In this document: positions 24,532 to 31,884 of the stretch, piece by piece
How positions within the stretch are numbered: the stretch's first letter is position 1
How the letters are laid out: each line of letters starts with the position of its first letter
Assembly (NCBI GenBank): GCA_036507655.1
Contig: DATCIS010000032.1
Coordinates: forward strand, 1-36,959
Reading direction: 5' to 3'
Length of the DNA stretch: 36,959 nt
From: 2-01-FULL-49-22 sp036507655
GTDB taxonomy: Bacteria; Patescibacteriota; Saccharimonadia; Saccharimonadales; UBA10212
Position numbers and translations under genes: made by a program
The notes under the pieces: model-generated
What the model saw: only the letters and a program-made list of their open reading frames with translations
What the model was told of the DNA's origin: nothing
The model's database searches: none

Positions 24532-25923
24532 TCACGCATAAAGGCGCTCCTTTAACTCATTAACAGACAGTTTAATCTGGCCTTCATAACTCAGCTCTTT
24601 TTCGATTTTGTCTATGGAGTGGATAGCGGTGGTGTGGTCTTTACGCCCCAGCTCGCGGGCAATTTTAGGGAAGCTCAAGTGAAGCTCGGATCTTAGCATA
24701 TACATGGCGATTTGGCGGGGGACCACGATGTCTTTGTCGCGTTTAGGGCCCAAAATATCATCTATTGATATCTGGAAGTGCTTAGCGGTGCGCTCGATGA
24801 TTTGCCGGGCGCTTAAGTGCTTAGGCCGGTTTCTACCGCCCTCAAACATAGCCGTCACGATTTGGATGTCCGGCTCCACATTGCGCATTTCGCAATAGGC
24901 TAATACCTGATTCAGCGCGCCTTCGAGTTCGCGGACGTTGCTTTGAACCCGGGTGGCCAGAAGTTCAATAACCGTCTGAGGCAGGCTGATGCCCTGTGAG
25001 TTAGCCTTGCTTTGCAAAATCGCGCAGCGGGTTTCAAAATCGGGCGTTTGCATATCGATGGTCATACCCCAGGCAAAACGCGAGCGCAGGCGGTCTTCAA
25101 GCGTCGGTATATCCTTCGGAGGCTTGTCTGAACTCATAATGATTTGCTTGTTGGCTTGGTAAAGGGCATTGAAGGTGTGAAAGAACTCTTCTTGCACCCT
25201 TTCTTTGCCGGCCAAAAACTGCACATCGTCGACAATCAATACATCGGCGTTGCGGTAGTAGGCGGCAAAATCATTGGTGTTTTTCTTGATGCGCAAGCTA
25301 TCGACGAACTCTTGGACAAACTGCTCGGTCGAGGCATAGACAACCAGGGCTGCTGGTTTGGCAGATAATATGTTGTTGCCGACGGCCTGGATTAGGTGGG
25401 TCTTGCCCACTCCAACGCCGCCGTAAATATACAGCGGGTTGTATTTGGTGCCCGGCTTTTGGGTTATGGCTTGGCAGGCGGCATAGGCCAGTTCGTTGCT
25501 GGCTCCGACCACAAAGTTATCAAATGTATAGCGCTCGTTAAGGCCTTGGCGGTAAGCGTGGGTAACATTGGCAATGGCGGTTTTTCTAGGCGCTGCCTGG
25601 GTAGCTGTGGCCGTGTTTGACGAGCTGCCGGGGTTTTTTAGAACCCCCAGCTCCCCGGGCCGGTCACTAGTTGAAATTTTAGAGTGTATCTTATACTCGA
25701 CCAACTTTGGCTTAACGCCGTTTTTGGCCAAAACCTTAACAACCAGATCGTTGAACTTCCGCTCCATTTGGGTTTTGGCAAAAATGTTGGGTACGCCGAC
25801 GGTTAGGGTGTCGTCTTTGTAGTGGACGATTCGGGTATTCTTAAACCAAGTCACAAAATTGCCCCTGGAAACAGACAGTTCGATTTCCCCCAAAACCGCT
25901 TCCCAGAGACCTTTTTGTTGCAT
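24532..25923 (-). CDS. dnaA: Chromosomal replication initiator DnaA
   Basis: A 463-residue AAA+ initiator that binds DnaA boxes and opens the origin. Domain I is residues 1 to about 85 (LWEAVLGEIELSVSRGNFVTWF); a short linker (about 90-125, Thr/Ala/Ser-rich) follows. Domain III has Walker A GGVGVGKTH (Lys174), Walker B VLIVDDVQF (Asp232-Asp233) and the sensor segment RFAWGMTIDM. Domain IV carries the DnaA signature around residues 425-437 (GRKDHTTAIHS). Length is normal. ATG 25923 has a GAGGGG run about 11 nt upstream. Boxes just upstream suggest autoregulation. Confidence 0.98.
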   Translation of the reverse strand: MQQKGLWEAVLGEIELSVSRGNFVTWFKNTRIVHYKDDTLTVGVPNIFAKTQMERKFNDLVVKVLAKNGVKPKLVEYKIHSKISTSDRPGELGVLKNPGSSSNTATATQAAPRKTAIANVTHAYRQGLNERYTFDNFVVGASNELAYAACQAITQKPGTKYNPLYIYGGVGVGKTHLIQAVGNNILSAKPAALVVYASTEQFVQEFVDSLRIKKNTNDFAAYYRNADVLIVDDVQFLAGKERVQEEFFHTFNALYQANKQIIMSSDKPPKDIPTLEDRLRSRFAWGMTIDMQTPDFETRCAILQSKANSQGISLPQTVIELLATRVQSNVRELEGALNQVLAYCEMRNVEPDIQIVTAMFEGGRNRPKHLSARQIIERTAKHFQISIDDILGPKRDKDIVVPRQIAMYMLRSELHLSFPKIARELGRKDHTTAIHSIDKIEKELSYEGQIKLSVNELKERLYA

Positions 25924-25993
25924 CTATATTCATACCCCTCTAAAGCTCAATTTATGTTCGATTTAGCCTTTACTATAGCCAAACCGCGCTGGT

Positions 25994-26117
25994 TTTTCCA
26001 CAGATTTAGGAAAAATTACAAACGCCGGTGCCTGAAGTCGGGCTTAAGGTAAAACTTATCCACATGAGCATATTCCATCTGTTATTTTGTGGAAAAATTA
26101 TGGCCAATCGTGGAAAA
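25994..26117. other. DnaA-box cluster upstream of dnaA (candidate oriC)
   Basis: One perfect box TTATCCACA (26056-26064), two one-mismatch boxes TTTTCCACA (25994-26002) and its reverse TGTGGAAAA (26088-26096), and a two-mismatch CGTGGAAAA (26109-26117). All lie in the 227-bp non-coding gap between dnaA and rnpA, the classical place for oriC and for dnaA autoregulation. Strand-skew analysis would be needed to prove origin activity. Confidence 0.7.
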
Positions 26118-26150
26118 GTCTATCAGAACTGTGGCTTTATGTAGTGAATT

Positions 26151-26513
26151 CTACTTGCTTTCGTGACGAGCTAGCACGCCGGTAGCCATAAGCTGTTTCT
26201 TAACTTGCCGGGCTAATGACTGTGGCGGTTCCTCGAGCAGCGACTCATTGAAAACAGTCAGTACGATATCGTAAGGCCGGTCGATATCGGTTTCAAGATT
26301 TCTAATAATTTCATACAGGCGACGACGCATACGGTTACGGGTTACGGCCGATTTGTGAACTTTACGGCTGACCACGACAGCCGCCCGATAGCTCTTGTGG
26401 CGGGGGTTTGGGGCGGCTTTGACAGAAAAAAGCGGCCCACGCGAAGTGACCCCCTTCTGGTACACAAAACGCAGGCTACGAGAGCCCTCGAAACGATGAG
26501 TTTTAGAAATCAT
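26151..26513 (-). CDS. rnpA: Ribonuclease P protein component
   Basis: A 120-residue basic protein that assists RNase P RNA in maturing tRNA 5' ends. It has the conserved start (SKTHRFEGSRSLRFVYQKG), the strand segment VVVSRKVHKSAVTRNRMRRRLYE with the RNR motif, and the usual length. It begins one nucleotide after the rpmH stop, so the two are one transcript reading toward dnaA. That orientation is the reverse of Bacillus, where rpmH-rnpA continues into yidC-jag. Confidence 0.94.
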   Translation of the reverse strand: MISKTHRFEGSRSLRFVYQKGVTSRGPLFSVKAAPNPRHKSYRAAVVVSRKVHKSAVTRNRMRRRLYEIIRNLETDIDRPYDIVLTVFNESLLEEPPQSLARQVKKQLMATGVLARHESK

Positions 26514-26514
26514 T

Positions 26515-26652
26515 TTAATGGGTTAGGCGGGCGCGGCCTTTTTGCCTCCGGTGAGCCAAGACTTTGCGGCCGGCCTTGGTTGCCATGCGTTTCATAAAGC
26601 CGTGCTCGCGGCTGCGTTGGCGTTTTTTTGGCTGATAAGTCCTCTTAGGCAC
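26515..26652 (-). CDS. rpmH: Large ribosomal subunit protein bL34
   Basis: A 45-residue very basic ribosomal protein with GTG start: it begins MPKRTYQPKKRQRSREHGF and continues with the L34 signature FMKRMATKAGRKVLAHRR, ending RARLTH before TAA. Length is typical. The start is fixed by the conserved MPKRTYQP N-terminus. A TATACT hexamer (minus strand, 26660-26665) ends exactly 7 nt before the GTG and no Shine-Dalgarno site exists, so the message is probably leaderless. The rpmH stop is 1 nt from the rnpA ATG. Confidence 0.95.
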   Translation of the reverse strand: MPKRTYQPKKRQRSREHGFMKRMATKAGRKVLAHRRQKGRARLTH

Positions 26653-26659
26653 AGGTTAA

Positions 26660-26706
26660 AGTATAGCAACTATCCTTAAATAACCGAAAGCTGCCTGTGT
26701 TATAGT
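26660..26706. promoter_or_regulatory. Divergent rpmH / yidC promoter region
   Basis: Minus-strand TATACT (26660-26665) serves rpmH; plus-strand TATAGT (26701-26706) lies 27 nt before the yidC ATG. Both are good -10 hexamers; the -35 regions are weak (TTCGGT and TTAAAT). The two promoters point away from each other within 81 bp. Confidence 0.45.
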
Positions 26707-26733
26707 AACGGGAGTAACTAGCCGAGTTTGACC

Positions 26734-27690
26734 ATGTTTACCACTATTATCGTCCAACCGATTTTTAATTTGCTGGTCCTGATCTACGCCCTCATCCCGG
26801 GGCATAACTTCGGTTTGGCCATTATAATTTTCACTATTATCATCCGTCTTCTGATGTGGCCATTGGTTAAGAAGCAACTGCATCACGCCAAAGCCATTCG
26901 CCAGCTGGCGCCCGAGATTAAGAAAATTAAGGCCCAAGCCGCCGGTGATAAACAAAAAGAGCGGACGCTAACCATGGAGCTTTATAAGGAACGCGAAGTT
27001 AATCCGCTGTCGTCACTCGGAATCATCGCCGTGCAAGCGGTAATTTTCATCGGACTTTACTTGGGCTTGAGCAAAGTCATTAAAGACCCGCAGCAAATTA
27101 TCAGTTTTTCTTATTCACCGCTGCATGATTTAGGCTGGATGAAGACTCTAGTCGAAGACATCAAACAGTTTGACGCCACGCTGTTTGGCGCCATTGATTT
27201 GCATAAGACCGCTGTTGGTCAGAACGGCGTTTATCTCCCCGCGCTATTGCTGGCACTCGGCAGCGCTATAGCCCAATTTTTCCAAGGCCGCCAACTGATG
27301 CCCAAAAGCCAGGACGCGCGCTCACTACGGCAAATCTTAAAAGAGGCGGGCAAGGGCAAGCAGGCCGATCAGCAGGAAGTCAATGTGGCCGTCGGCCGCT
27401 CGACGCTGTACATCCTACCGATTTTCGTATTCGTGATTTCACTGAACTTCCCAGCGGCGCTACCGCTTTACTGGTTCACCGGTAGCTTGTTCGCCATTTG
27501 GCAGCAGGGGCGGATTTTGAAAGAGGATGTCGAAGAAGCCACGGCGGCGAGTAGCAAAAAAGACCTGGCTGCCGGCAGGCAGGGCAAAAAAAATACCAGT
27601 GGTATAAAAGTGACTTATAGCACCGAGACTAATAAACCGCAGACTAATCAACCCCGCTCTAAGAAGCGCCAGCGTAGGCGGAGGCGATAA
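26734..27690 (+). CDS. yidC: Membrane protein insertase YidC/Oxa1
   Basis: A 318-residue insertase of the short Gram-positive type. Core helices are FGLAIIIFTIIIRLLMWPLV (contains the conserved Arg in TIIIRLL), SLGIIAVQAVIFIGLYLGL, LPALLLALGSAIAQFF and LYILPIFVFVISLNFPAALPLYWFTG (given in part). Between helices one and two is the charged coiled hairpin (residues about 55-95, KKQLHHAKAIRQLAPEIKKIKAQ in part). The basic tail (KKRQRRRRR) suits ribosome binding. The tail also holds the AGRQ-coding palindromic insertion at 27564-27583. ATG 26734 is preferred to the in-frame TTG 26728. Its TAA overlaps the jag ATG by one base. Confidence 0.94.
   Translation: MFTTIIVQPIFNLLVLIYALIPGHNFGLAIIIFTIIIRLLMWPLVKKQLHHAKAIRQLAPEIKKIKAQAAGDKQKERTLTMELYKEREVNPLSSLGIIAVQAVIFIGLYLGLSKVIKDPQQIISFSYSPLHDLGWMKTLVEDIKQFDATLFGAIDLHKTAVGQNGVYLPALLLALGSAIAQFFQGRQLMPKSQDARSLRQILKEAGKGKQADQQEVNVAVGRSTLYILPIFVFVISLNFPAALPLYWFTGSLFAIWQQGRILKEDVEEATAASSKKDLAAGRQGKKNTSGIKVTYSTETNKPQTNQPRSKKRQRRRRR
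27564..27583. repeat. Short palindromic element inside yidC
   Basis: CCTGGCTGCC followed directly by GGCAGGCAGG, a 20-nt palindrome with a single mispair. In frame it gives LAAGRQG in the variable YidC tail. From memory, PAGRQ-type insertions recur in CPR proteins; a related sequence lies in the glycosyltransferase gene at 29276. Confidence 0.45.
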
Positions 27691-28205
27691 TGGCGGAGGA
27701 GGCTAAGCTCAAAGACGATATTGAAGAGGCGATTTTATACGCCAAGAAATATCTTGAGGATTTGCTGTCTTTCTTTGGTCTCAATACCGATGTTTATGCC
27801 ACTACCGAGGACCATGAGGTAATCGAGCTCAATGTGCCATCCACGCACCTGAATGGTTTTTTGATTGGGCAAGGCGGTGATACCATGCGCGCACTGCAGT
27901 ACATGATAAGCACAGCCCTCAAGAATCAGAACTTTGAATACAACCGCGTTAATGTGGACATTGCTGATTATAAAAAGAACCGTGCCGAGCGGCTGCTAGG
28001 CCGGGCAGAGGACTGGTTTAGGGAAGTACGCGATAGCGGTAAAGCCAAAGAACTTTCGCCGATGAGCCCAGCCGAGAGACGGGTTATTCATAAGGCGGCT
28101 GGGGACTTCGGCCTAGAGACAGAATCAGTGGGGGAGGGGAGAGAACGGCACGTCGTCCTCAAACCCGGCAACGGAGACAGAACAGAAGAAGTAGAAGAAG
28201 CCTAG
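27690..28205 (+). CDS. jag: Jag/KhpB RNA-binding protein (KH-R3H)
   Basis: A 171-residue cytoplasmic RNA-binding protein usually encoded with YidC. After a short helix (residues about 1-30) a KH domain spans about 45-110 with the GxxG loop in FLIGQGGDTMRALQYMIS, then an R3H domain (about 113-165) with the R-x3-H motif in ERRVIH and the ending GRERHVVLKP. The N-terminal Jag_N domain of the Bacillus protein is missing, as in many short homologs. Its ATG overlaps the yidC stop (TAATG), so translation is coupled. The last residues are acidic (EEVEEA). Confidence 0.92.
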   Translation: MAEEAKLKDDIEEAILYAKKYLEDLLSFFGLNTDVYATTEDHEVIELNVPSTHLNGFLIGQGGDTMRALQYMISTALKNQNFEYNRVNVDIADYKKNRAERLLGRAEDWFREVRDSGKAKELSPMSPAERRVIHKAAGDFGLETESVGEGRERHVVLKPGNGDRTEEVEEA

Positions 28206-28260
28206 CTCGCAACCCGTTTTCTCCAAACACATCGAAAACTAGATGGTCGCTCGCAGGTAC

Positions 28261-28284
28261 AAATACTTAACAAGTTAAGTATTT
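28261..28284. terminator. Bidirectional terminator between jag and the glycosyltransferase
   Basis: Perfect 11-bp arms AAATACTTAAC and GTTAAGTATTT with a 2-nt centre AA. It overlaps the stop codon of the leftward glycosyltransferase (28275) and lies 56 nt after jag, so it suits both convergent operons. Same CTTAAC/GTTAAG core as at 2641 and 24431. Confidence 0.7.
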
Positions 28285-29390
28285 AGGGCCTTTCGGTAGA
28301 TTTCCAGGGTTTGTTTGGCCATTTTTTGCCAGGAGTACATGCGGACTTGTAAGCCGCCAAGCCTTTTGAGTTGTGTACGGCGCGCCGGGTTTTCCAGAAC
28401 GTTGCCAATAACTCGGACCATATCGCGTGTGCTTTCCGGATTAAAATATTCAGCGGCGTCACCGTAAATTTCCGGCAAAGACGCGGAGTTGCTAGAAATT
28501 ACCGGCGCGCCGTGCGCCATAGCTTCCAGGCCTGGCAAACCAAATCCTTCGGAGATTGACGGAAAAACATAGGCCGTGGCGTGTTCGTAAAGCCATCTTA
28601 GGCGGCCCTCGGACGCAAAACCGGTAAATACCACACCTTGGATGTGTTCTTTTTGGGCCCACTGCGCGTAACGCTCGTATAATTTGTCGTGCTTACCGAC
28701 CAGTACCAGTTTTACGCTGTCGCGGGTATTTCGGATAATCGAATATGCTTCCATTAAACGTTTGAGGTTCTTATGCGGCAGCGGGCGGCCAACATACATA
28801 ATATATTTTTGATTTGCCAGTGTGTTTATTGGTGCTGGAGCCGCAGTAATCTTATCGGCTGCCTCGTAAGTCACGCTGATTTTGCTGGTAGCGATTTTTG
28901 CATATTGTGCGACATCGTTTTTTACGAATTTGGAAGGCACGATTATATGCTTTGATTTGTGGGCAACTCTTTTAATGACCAGTTTGTAAACCTGTTGCTT
29001 GGCCCAAAAAACAACCGGATTTTTGGCCGGATTGCTAAAGCGGATTGTGGTTAAGTCGTGGATTGTCGTAACGCTGCGGCCTCGGTACAAGACCGGCTGC
29101 TGGGTCATCGTAAAATGCACCAAGTTAGCATTGAGGCTATTGAGCTGCTTTAAAAAGCCGGTTTGCTCAGCAAACGTAAATTCTTTGAAATCGGATTCGA
29201 TAATTTTAAAATCCGGCGCTAGTTTTTTTAAATATTCGACACGCCATGGCTTACTCAGCACAACAAAATCAAATTCCTGCCGGCCGGCCGGCCGGCCGGC
29301 CTGGAGCTTATGTAAGTTCTCAATTAGCTTATCAACATAACGGCCGGTGCCGGTTCCCGACTCGCGTGCATCAATAACAACCCGTGCCAT
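28275..29390 (-). CDS. Glycosyltransferase family 4 (GT-B fold)
   Basis: A 371-residue cytoplasmic glycosyltransferase. The N-terminal half starts MARVVIDARESGTGTGRYVD, an acceptor-binding Rossmann start; the C-terminal half has IMYVGRPLPHKNLKRLMEAY and the E-x7-E motif EGFGLPGLEAM (Glu281, Glu289) followed by GAPVISSNSASLPEI, typical of GT4 retaining enzymes that use nucleotide sugars. It is the last gene of a three-gene leftward unit with the methyltransferase and GT2. A (CCGG)5 tract at codons about 29-38 encodes AGRPAGRQ in a loop where family members vary; a change of one repeat unit would shift the frame. Acceptor and sugar are unknown. Confidence 0.9.
   Translation of the reverse strand: MARVVIDARESGTGTGRYVDKLIENLHKLQAGRPAGRQEFDFVVLSKPWRVEYLKKLAPDFKIIESDFKEFTFAEQTGFLKQLNSLNANLVHFTMTQQPVLYRGRSVTTIHDLTTIRFSNPAKNPVVFWAKQQVYKLVIKRVAHKSKHIIVPSKFVKNDVAQYAKIATSKISVTYEAADKITAAPAPINTLANQKYIMYVGRPLPHKNLKRLMEAYSIIRNTRDSVKLVLVGKHDKLYERYAQWAQKEHIQGVVFTGFASEGRLRWLYEHATAYVFPSISEGFGLPGLEAMAHGAPVISSNSASLPEIYGDAAEYFNPESTRDMVRVIGNVLENPARRTQLKRLGGLQVRMYSWQKMAKQTLEIYRKALNT
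29276..29304. repeat. (CCGG)5 tetranucleotide tract within a glycosyltransferase gene
   Basis: Five CCGG units (29280-29299) plus CC, flanked by CCTG on the left and TGG on the right. It lies near the 5' end of the coding region and encodes AGRPAGRQ on the minus strand. Because the unit is 4 nt, slippage would shift the frame. Confidence 0.8.
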
Positions 29391-29394
29391 CTAA

Positions 29395-30765
29395 CTATTT
29401 TGCCTTAAATAAATAAATAGTGCGCCTAGAATTTTTGACCTTGGCAGATTCTATCAAATCATAATGTTGGCTAAAGGTTGCTTCGAAACCCGATTGGTTG
29501 TAATTATCAAAGATATCCTTACGGCTTACCAGTAATTTCTGAACCTGGGAATCCTCTTTTGGCACGAACTCGATAACCAGGTACTTGCCGAGCTTCGAAA
29601 AGTATCTGGCTACTTCAGCCAGCGGAACGTTGTTTGATATCGCAAGGTGATGGATTAAGGCTAGAGCCATAATGAGGTAGGCTGGCCCGCGCTCAGCCAA
29701 AGACTCACGCTCCTGGCTGGCCCAACCTAAATTGGGGCTGGGGGAGGTTAAATCCAGCAGCAGCGGCAAAATCGATGATTCGGCCTGTCGTTTAACTCGC
29801 AGATAATTTTTTTCTACGGCTACCGGGTCAACGTCAGCGGCGACGGTAAATATCCCCTGCTGGCTAGCTAGACGGCTGAACTCACCGGTATTGGCACCCA
29901 AGTCCCAAACGCTGGCCGGTTTAGCTTTTTTTATCATTTTGCTAACGATAGTGGCTTTGGCTTTGAAAGCCGGATCACTGTAATTGGTAAATGTGTAATA
30001 TTCTCCCCATTCGGTATTGGCCGGCTTCCACTTGAGCGAGCCGACCACCGTCTCCAAACTGTGAACCAGATTTTGCAGTGAGCGTGAACTCACTTTTGGT
30101 TTTTTGAACTTTTTAGGATCGGCGTATTTGCGCTGTGAACGGGCATGCAGATGTATGTTTAGCGACAGGCCGGGTTTAAATCTGGTTTTAGCCGGCAAAA
30201 GCGACGATGCCAAATCCAGCGGTATACCATCGATGTATTCGCGCAGCAGCTTAAGCAATCGGATATCGACATAAGCGGCCAAAGCCAGTGGCGCCAAAAA
30301 ATGCTGGCAAAACTGGCGGTAGGCCACCCACGGTTCGTTGAGTTGGTATAGCTCGAATGACAAAGTATCAATCAGCATTGGCCGGCCGTTCACGAACTGA
30401 ATGTTGTAAGCGCTAGCATCTTTTAGTACCATTCCACGTGCCAGCGCCAGCTTTTGGATTTTAATAGTGGTTAAGGCGGCATCCTTGAGCTGCGAGAAAG
30501 ACCACTCATAGGGGTAAGAAATAAACTCCACGATTTGCGGCTGGAGTAGTTTGTAACAATCAGAGTCTTTGGATTTCTTATCAATTTCGTTATGGGCAAT
30601 CATTAGCCCCTGCTCTTGCAGAGTTTGGTACAGGCCCGAGCTCATCAGAAAATCATAATCGGCCGCGTAGGCCCGGCTGACGTATCTAATGAGCCGCCCT
30701 GAGCTATCTTGATAAAGATAACCACTCGGATCCCGAAACGAAGCTCTCAGCTTCTGCCTAGGCAT
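29395..30765 (-). CDS. Kinase-like plus SAM-dependent methyltransferase fusion
   Basis: A 456-residue protein. The C-terminal part (about 270-456) is a class I SAM methyltransferase: motif I VWDLGANTGEFSRLA (about 285-299), motif II-like FTVAADVDPVAVE, and YLIMALALIHHLAIS. The N-terminal 220 residues contain LARGMVLKDASAYNIQFVNG (Asp about 115, Asn about 120) and MLIDTLSFE (Asp about 131), which resemble the catalytic loop and DFG-like metal site of protein-kinase-like phosphotransferases, with the usual HxD His replaced by Lys. Similar fused methyltransferases occur in surface-polysaccharide gene clusters. Whether it phosphorylates anything is unknown. It overlaps the GT2 gene by 8 nt and precedes the GT4 gene by 4 nt. 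Confidence 0.8.
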   Translation of the reverse strand: MPRQKLRASFRDPSGYLYQDSSGRLIRYVSRAYAADYDFLMSSGLYQTLQEQGLMIAHNEIDKKSKDSDCYKLLQPQIVEFISYPYEWSFSQLKDAALTTIKIQKLALARGMVLKDASAYNIQFVNGRPMLIDTLSFELYQLNEPWVAYRQFCQHFLAPLALAAYVDIRLLKLLREYIDGIPLDLASSLLPAKTRFKPGLSLNIHLHARSQRKYADPKKFKKPKVSSRSLQNLVHSLETVVGSLKWKPANTEWGEYYTFTNYSDPAFKAKATIVSKMIKKAKPASVWDLGANTGEFSRLASQQGIFTVAADVDPVAVEKNYLRVKRQAESSILPLLLDLTSPSPNLGWASQERESLAERGPAYLIMALALIHHLAISNNVPLAEVARYFSKLGKYLVIEFVPKEDSQVQKLLVSRKDIFDNYNQSGFEATFSQHYDLIESAKVKNSRRTIYLFKAK

Positions 30766-31768
30766 TTTTGCCCCTTAGCCTCCACCAGAAGTCGCGCAGC
30801 TTGCGCAGGTTGGGGGCGTTGGGAGGCAGATCGTGTGTGATAACGCTCCAAATATAATCGTTTGATACCTTGCGTTTTTTTTGGATTCTATATCTCTGGA
30901 CCAGTTTTTTTGGCCAAAGGATGCCCCACATCAACGTGCCTTTAAAAAACGCTCCGAACTGGCCCCGCGATAGCGCCCTGACGGCAATTGCTGAATAAGC
31001 CAGCTCAAACCGTGGCCAGACCTTTGGCAGTAAACCCAGCGGCACATTCTTCCACATCAGCATCGGCAGGTTTTTGAGCGTTTGGTATGTATAAAAATCT
31101 TTAACTTTAGCCCCCGTAGCCCCAATTTCGTGATATACAACGGCTTTGGGTACATATGCCACTTCCCACCCAGCTAATTGAGCTCGGAAGCTTAAGTCAA
31201 CATCTTCGTAGTAAGCGAAAAAGTCTTCGTCAAACAGACCGATTTCTTTTAACATCTTGACCCTATATATGCTGGCCCCGCCGGAAGCTCCGAAAATCCA
31301 AGTTTCCTTATCATATTTCTTTGAATCAGACTCCCCCCGCCCCCGTGGATAAGGGAGCCCCCAGACCGTAAACGCCTCACCCGTGCTATCGAGTTGATTG
31401 CCGTTTCGGTCCAGTATTTTAGAAGTCGCGATTCCAGCCTTGGGATGATAATCCATAATACTCACTAATGATTTAAGCCAAGTCTTATCTGCTACGGCAT
31501 CGTTATTAAGCAGCGCTACATACTTAGCGCCAGATTCCCAAGCAAGTTTTATACCGGCATTCACGCCGCCGGCAAACCCACGATTCTTAGGCAAAGTAAT
31601 AAGCTCTACTTGTGGATATTTTTCTTTGATAATTTGAACCGAGCGGTCGATTGAACCGTTATCGACAACGATGATTTGCAACGGCAGAGTCTGTGCAACT
31701 AGAGAGTTCAGGCAATCGGCAATTGTCTTAGCCCCATTCCAATTAGGTATCACTACGCTCGTTTTCAT
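30758..31768 (-). CDS. Glycosyltransferase family 2 (rhamnosyltransferase-like)
   Basis: A 336-residue GT-A enzyme. It starts KTSVVIPNWNGAKTIADCL, has the nucleotide-sugar pocket IIVVDNGSIDRS, FAGGVNAGI, and the metal-binding LLNNDA segment (Asp90) in place of DxD, then WIFGASGGASIYR and FFAYYEDVDLSFRAQLAGW, the catalytic ED-type motif. This matches the rhamnosyl/galactosyl-transferase branch of GT2 in O-antigen-like pathways. ATG 31768 is preferred over the in-frame TTG at 31771. TATTAT (minus strand, 31776-31781) ends 7 nt before the ATG, suggesting a leaderless transcript. First gene of the leftward glycan unit. Confidence 0.91.
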   Translation of the reverse strand: MKTSVVIPNWNGAKTIADCLNSLVAQTLPLQIIVVDNGSIDRSVQIIKEKYPQVELITLPKNRGFAGGVNAGIKLAWESGAKYVALLNNDAVADKTWLKSLVSIMDYHPKAGIATSKILDRNGNQLDSTGEAFTVWGLPYPRGRGESDSKKYDKETWIFGASGGASIYRVKMLKEIGLFDEDFFAYYEDVDLSFRAQLAGWEVAYVPKAVVYHEIGATGAKVKDFYTYQTLKNLPMLMWKNVPLGLLPKVWPRFELAYSAIAVRALSRGQFGAFFKGTLMWGILWPKKLVQRYRIQKKRKVSNDYIWSVITHDLPPNAPNLRKLRDFWWRLRGKNA

Positions 31769-31793
31769 CAAACCTATAATACAGATAACTCTT

Positions 31794-31837
31794 TAACCTG
31801 TAACCTGTAACCCGTTAACTGCCGGTGGCAGTTAACG
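31794..31837. repeat. Heptamer array followed by an 11-bp hairpin
   Basis: Four 7-nt units 31794-31821 (two identical TAACCTG, then TAACCCG and TTAACTG). The last unit is the left arm of a perfect hairpin CGTTAACTGCC / GGCAGTTAACG (31813-31823 and 31827-31837, 3-nt loop) followed by TTTT. It sits in the 141-bp gap between the divergent GT2 and ABC-permease genes, so it may be a terminator or attenuator for plus-strand transcripts. Confidence 0.6.
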
Positions 31838-31884
31838 TTTTCCTTGCTTGGCCGAACGAGAAAACCCTTTTTCGAGAAGCATAA

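Noticed and set aside
24294..24539. 81-codon minus-strand frame between dnaA and dnaN
   Set aside because: It covers the DnaA-box-like cluster and AT-rich gap, has no ribosome site and a low-complexity, non-protein-like composition; better read as origin DNA.
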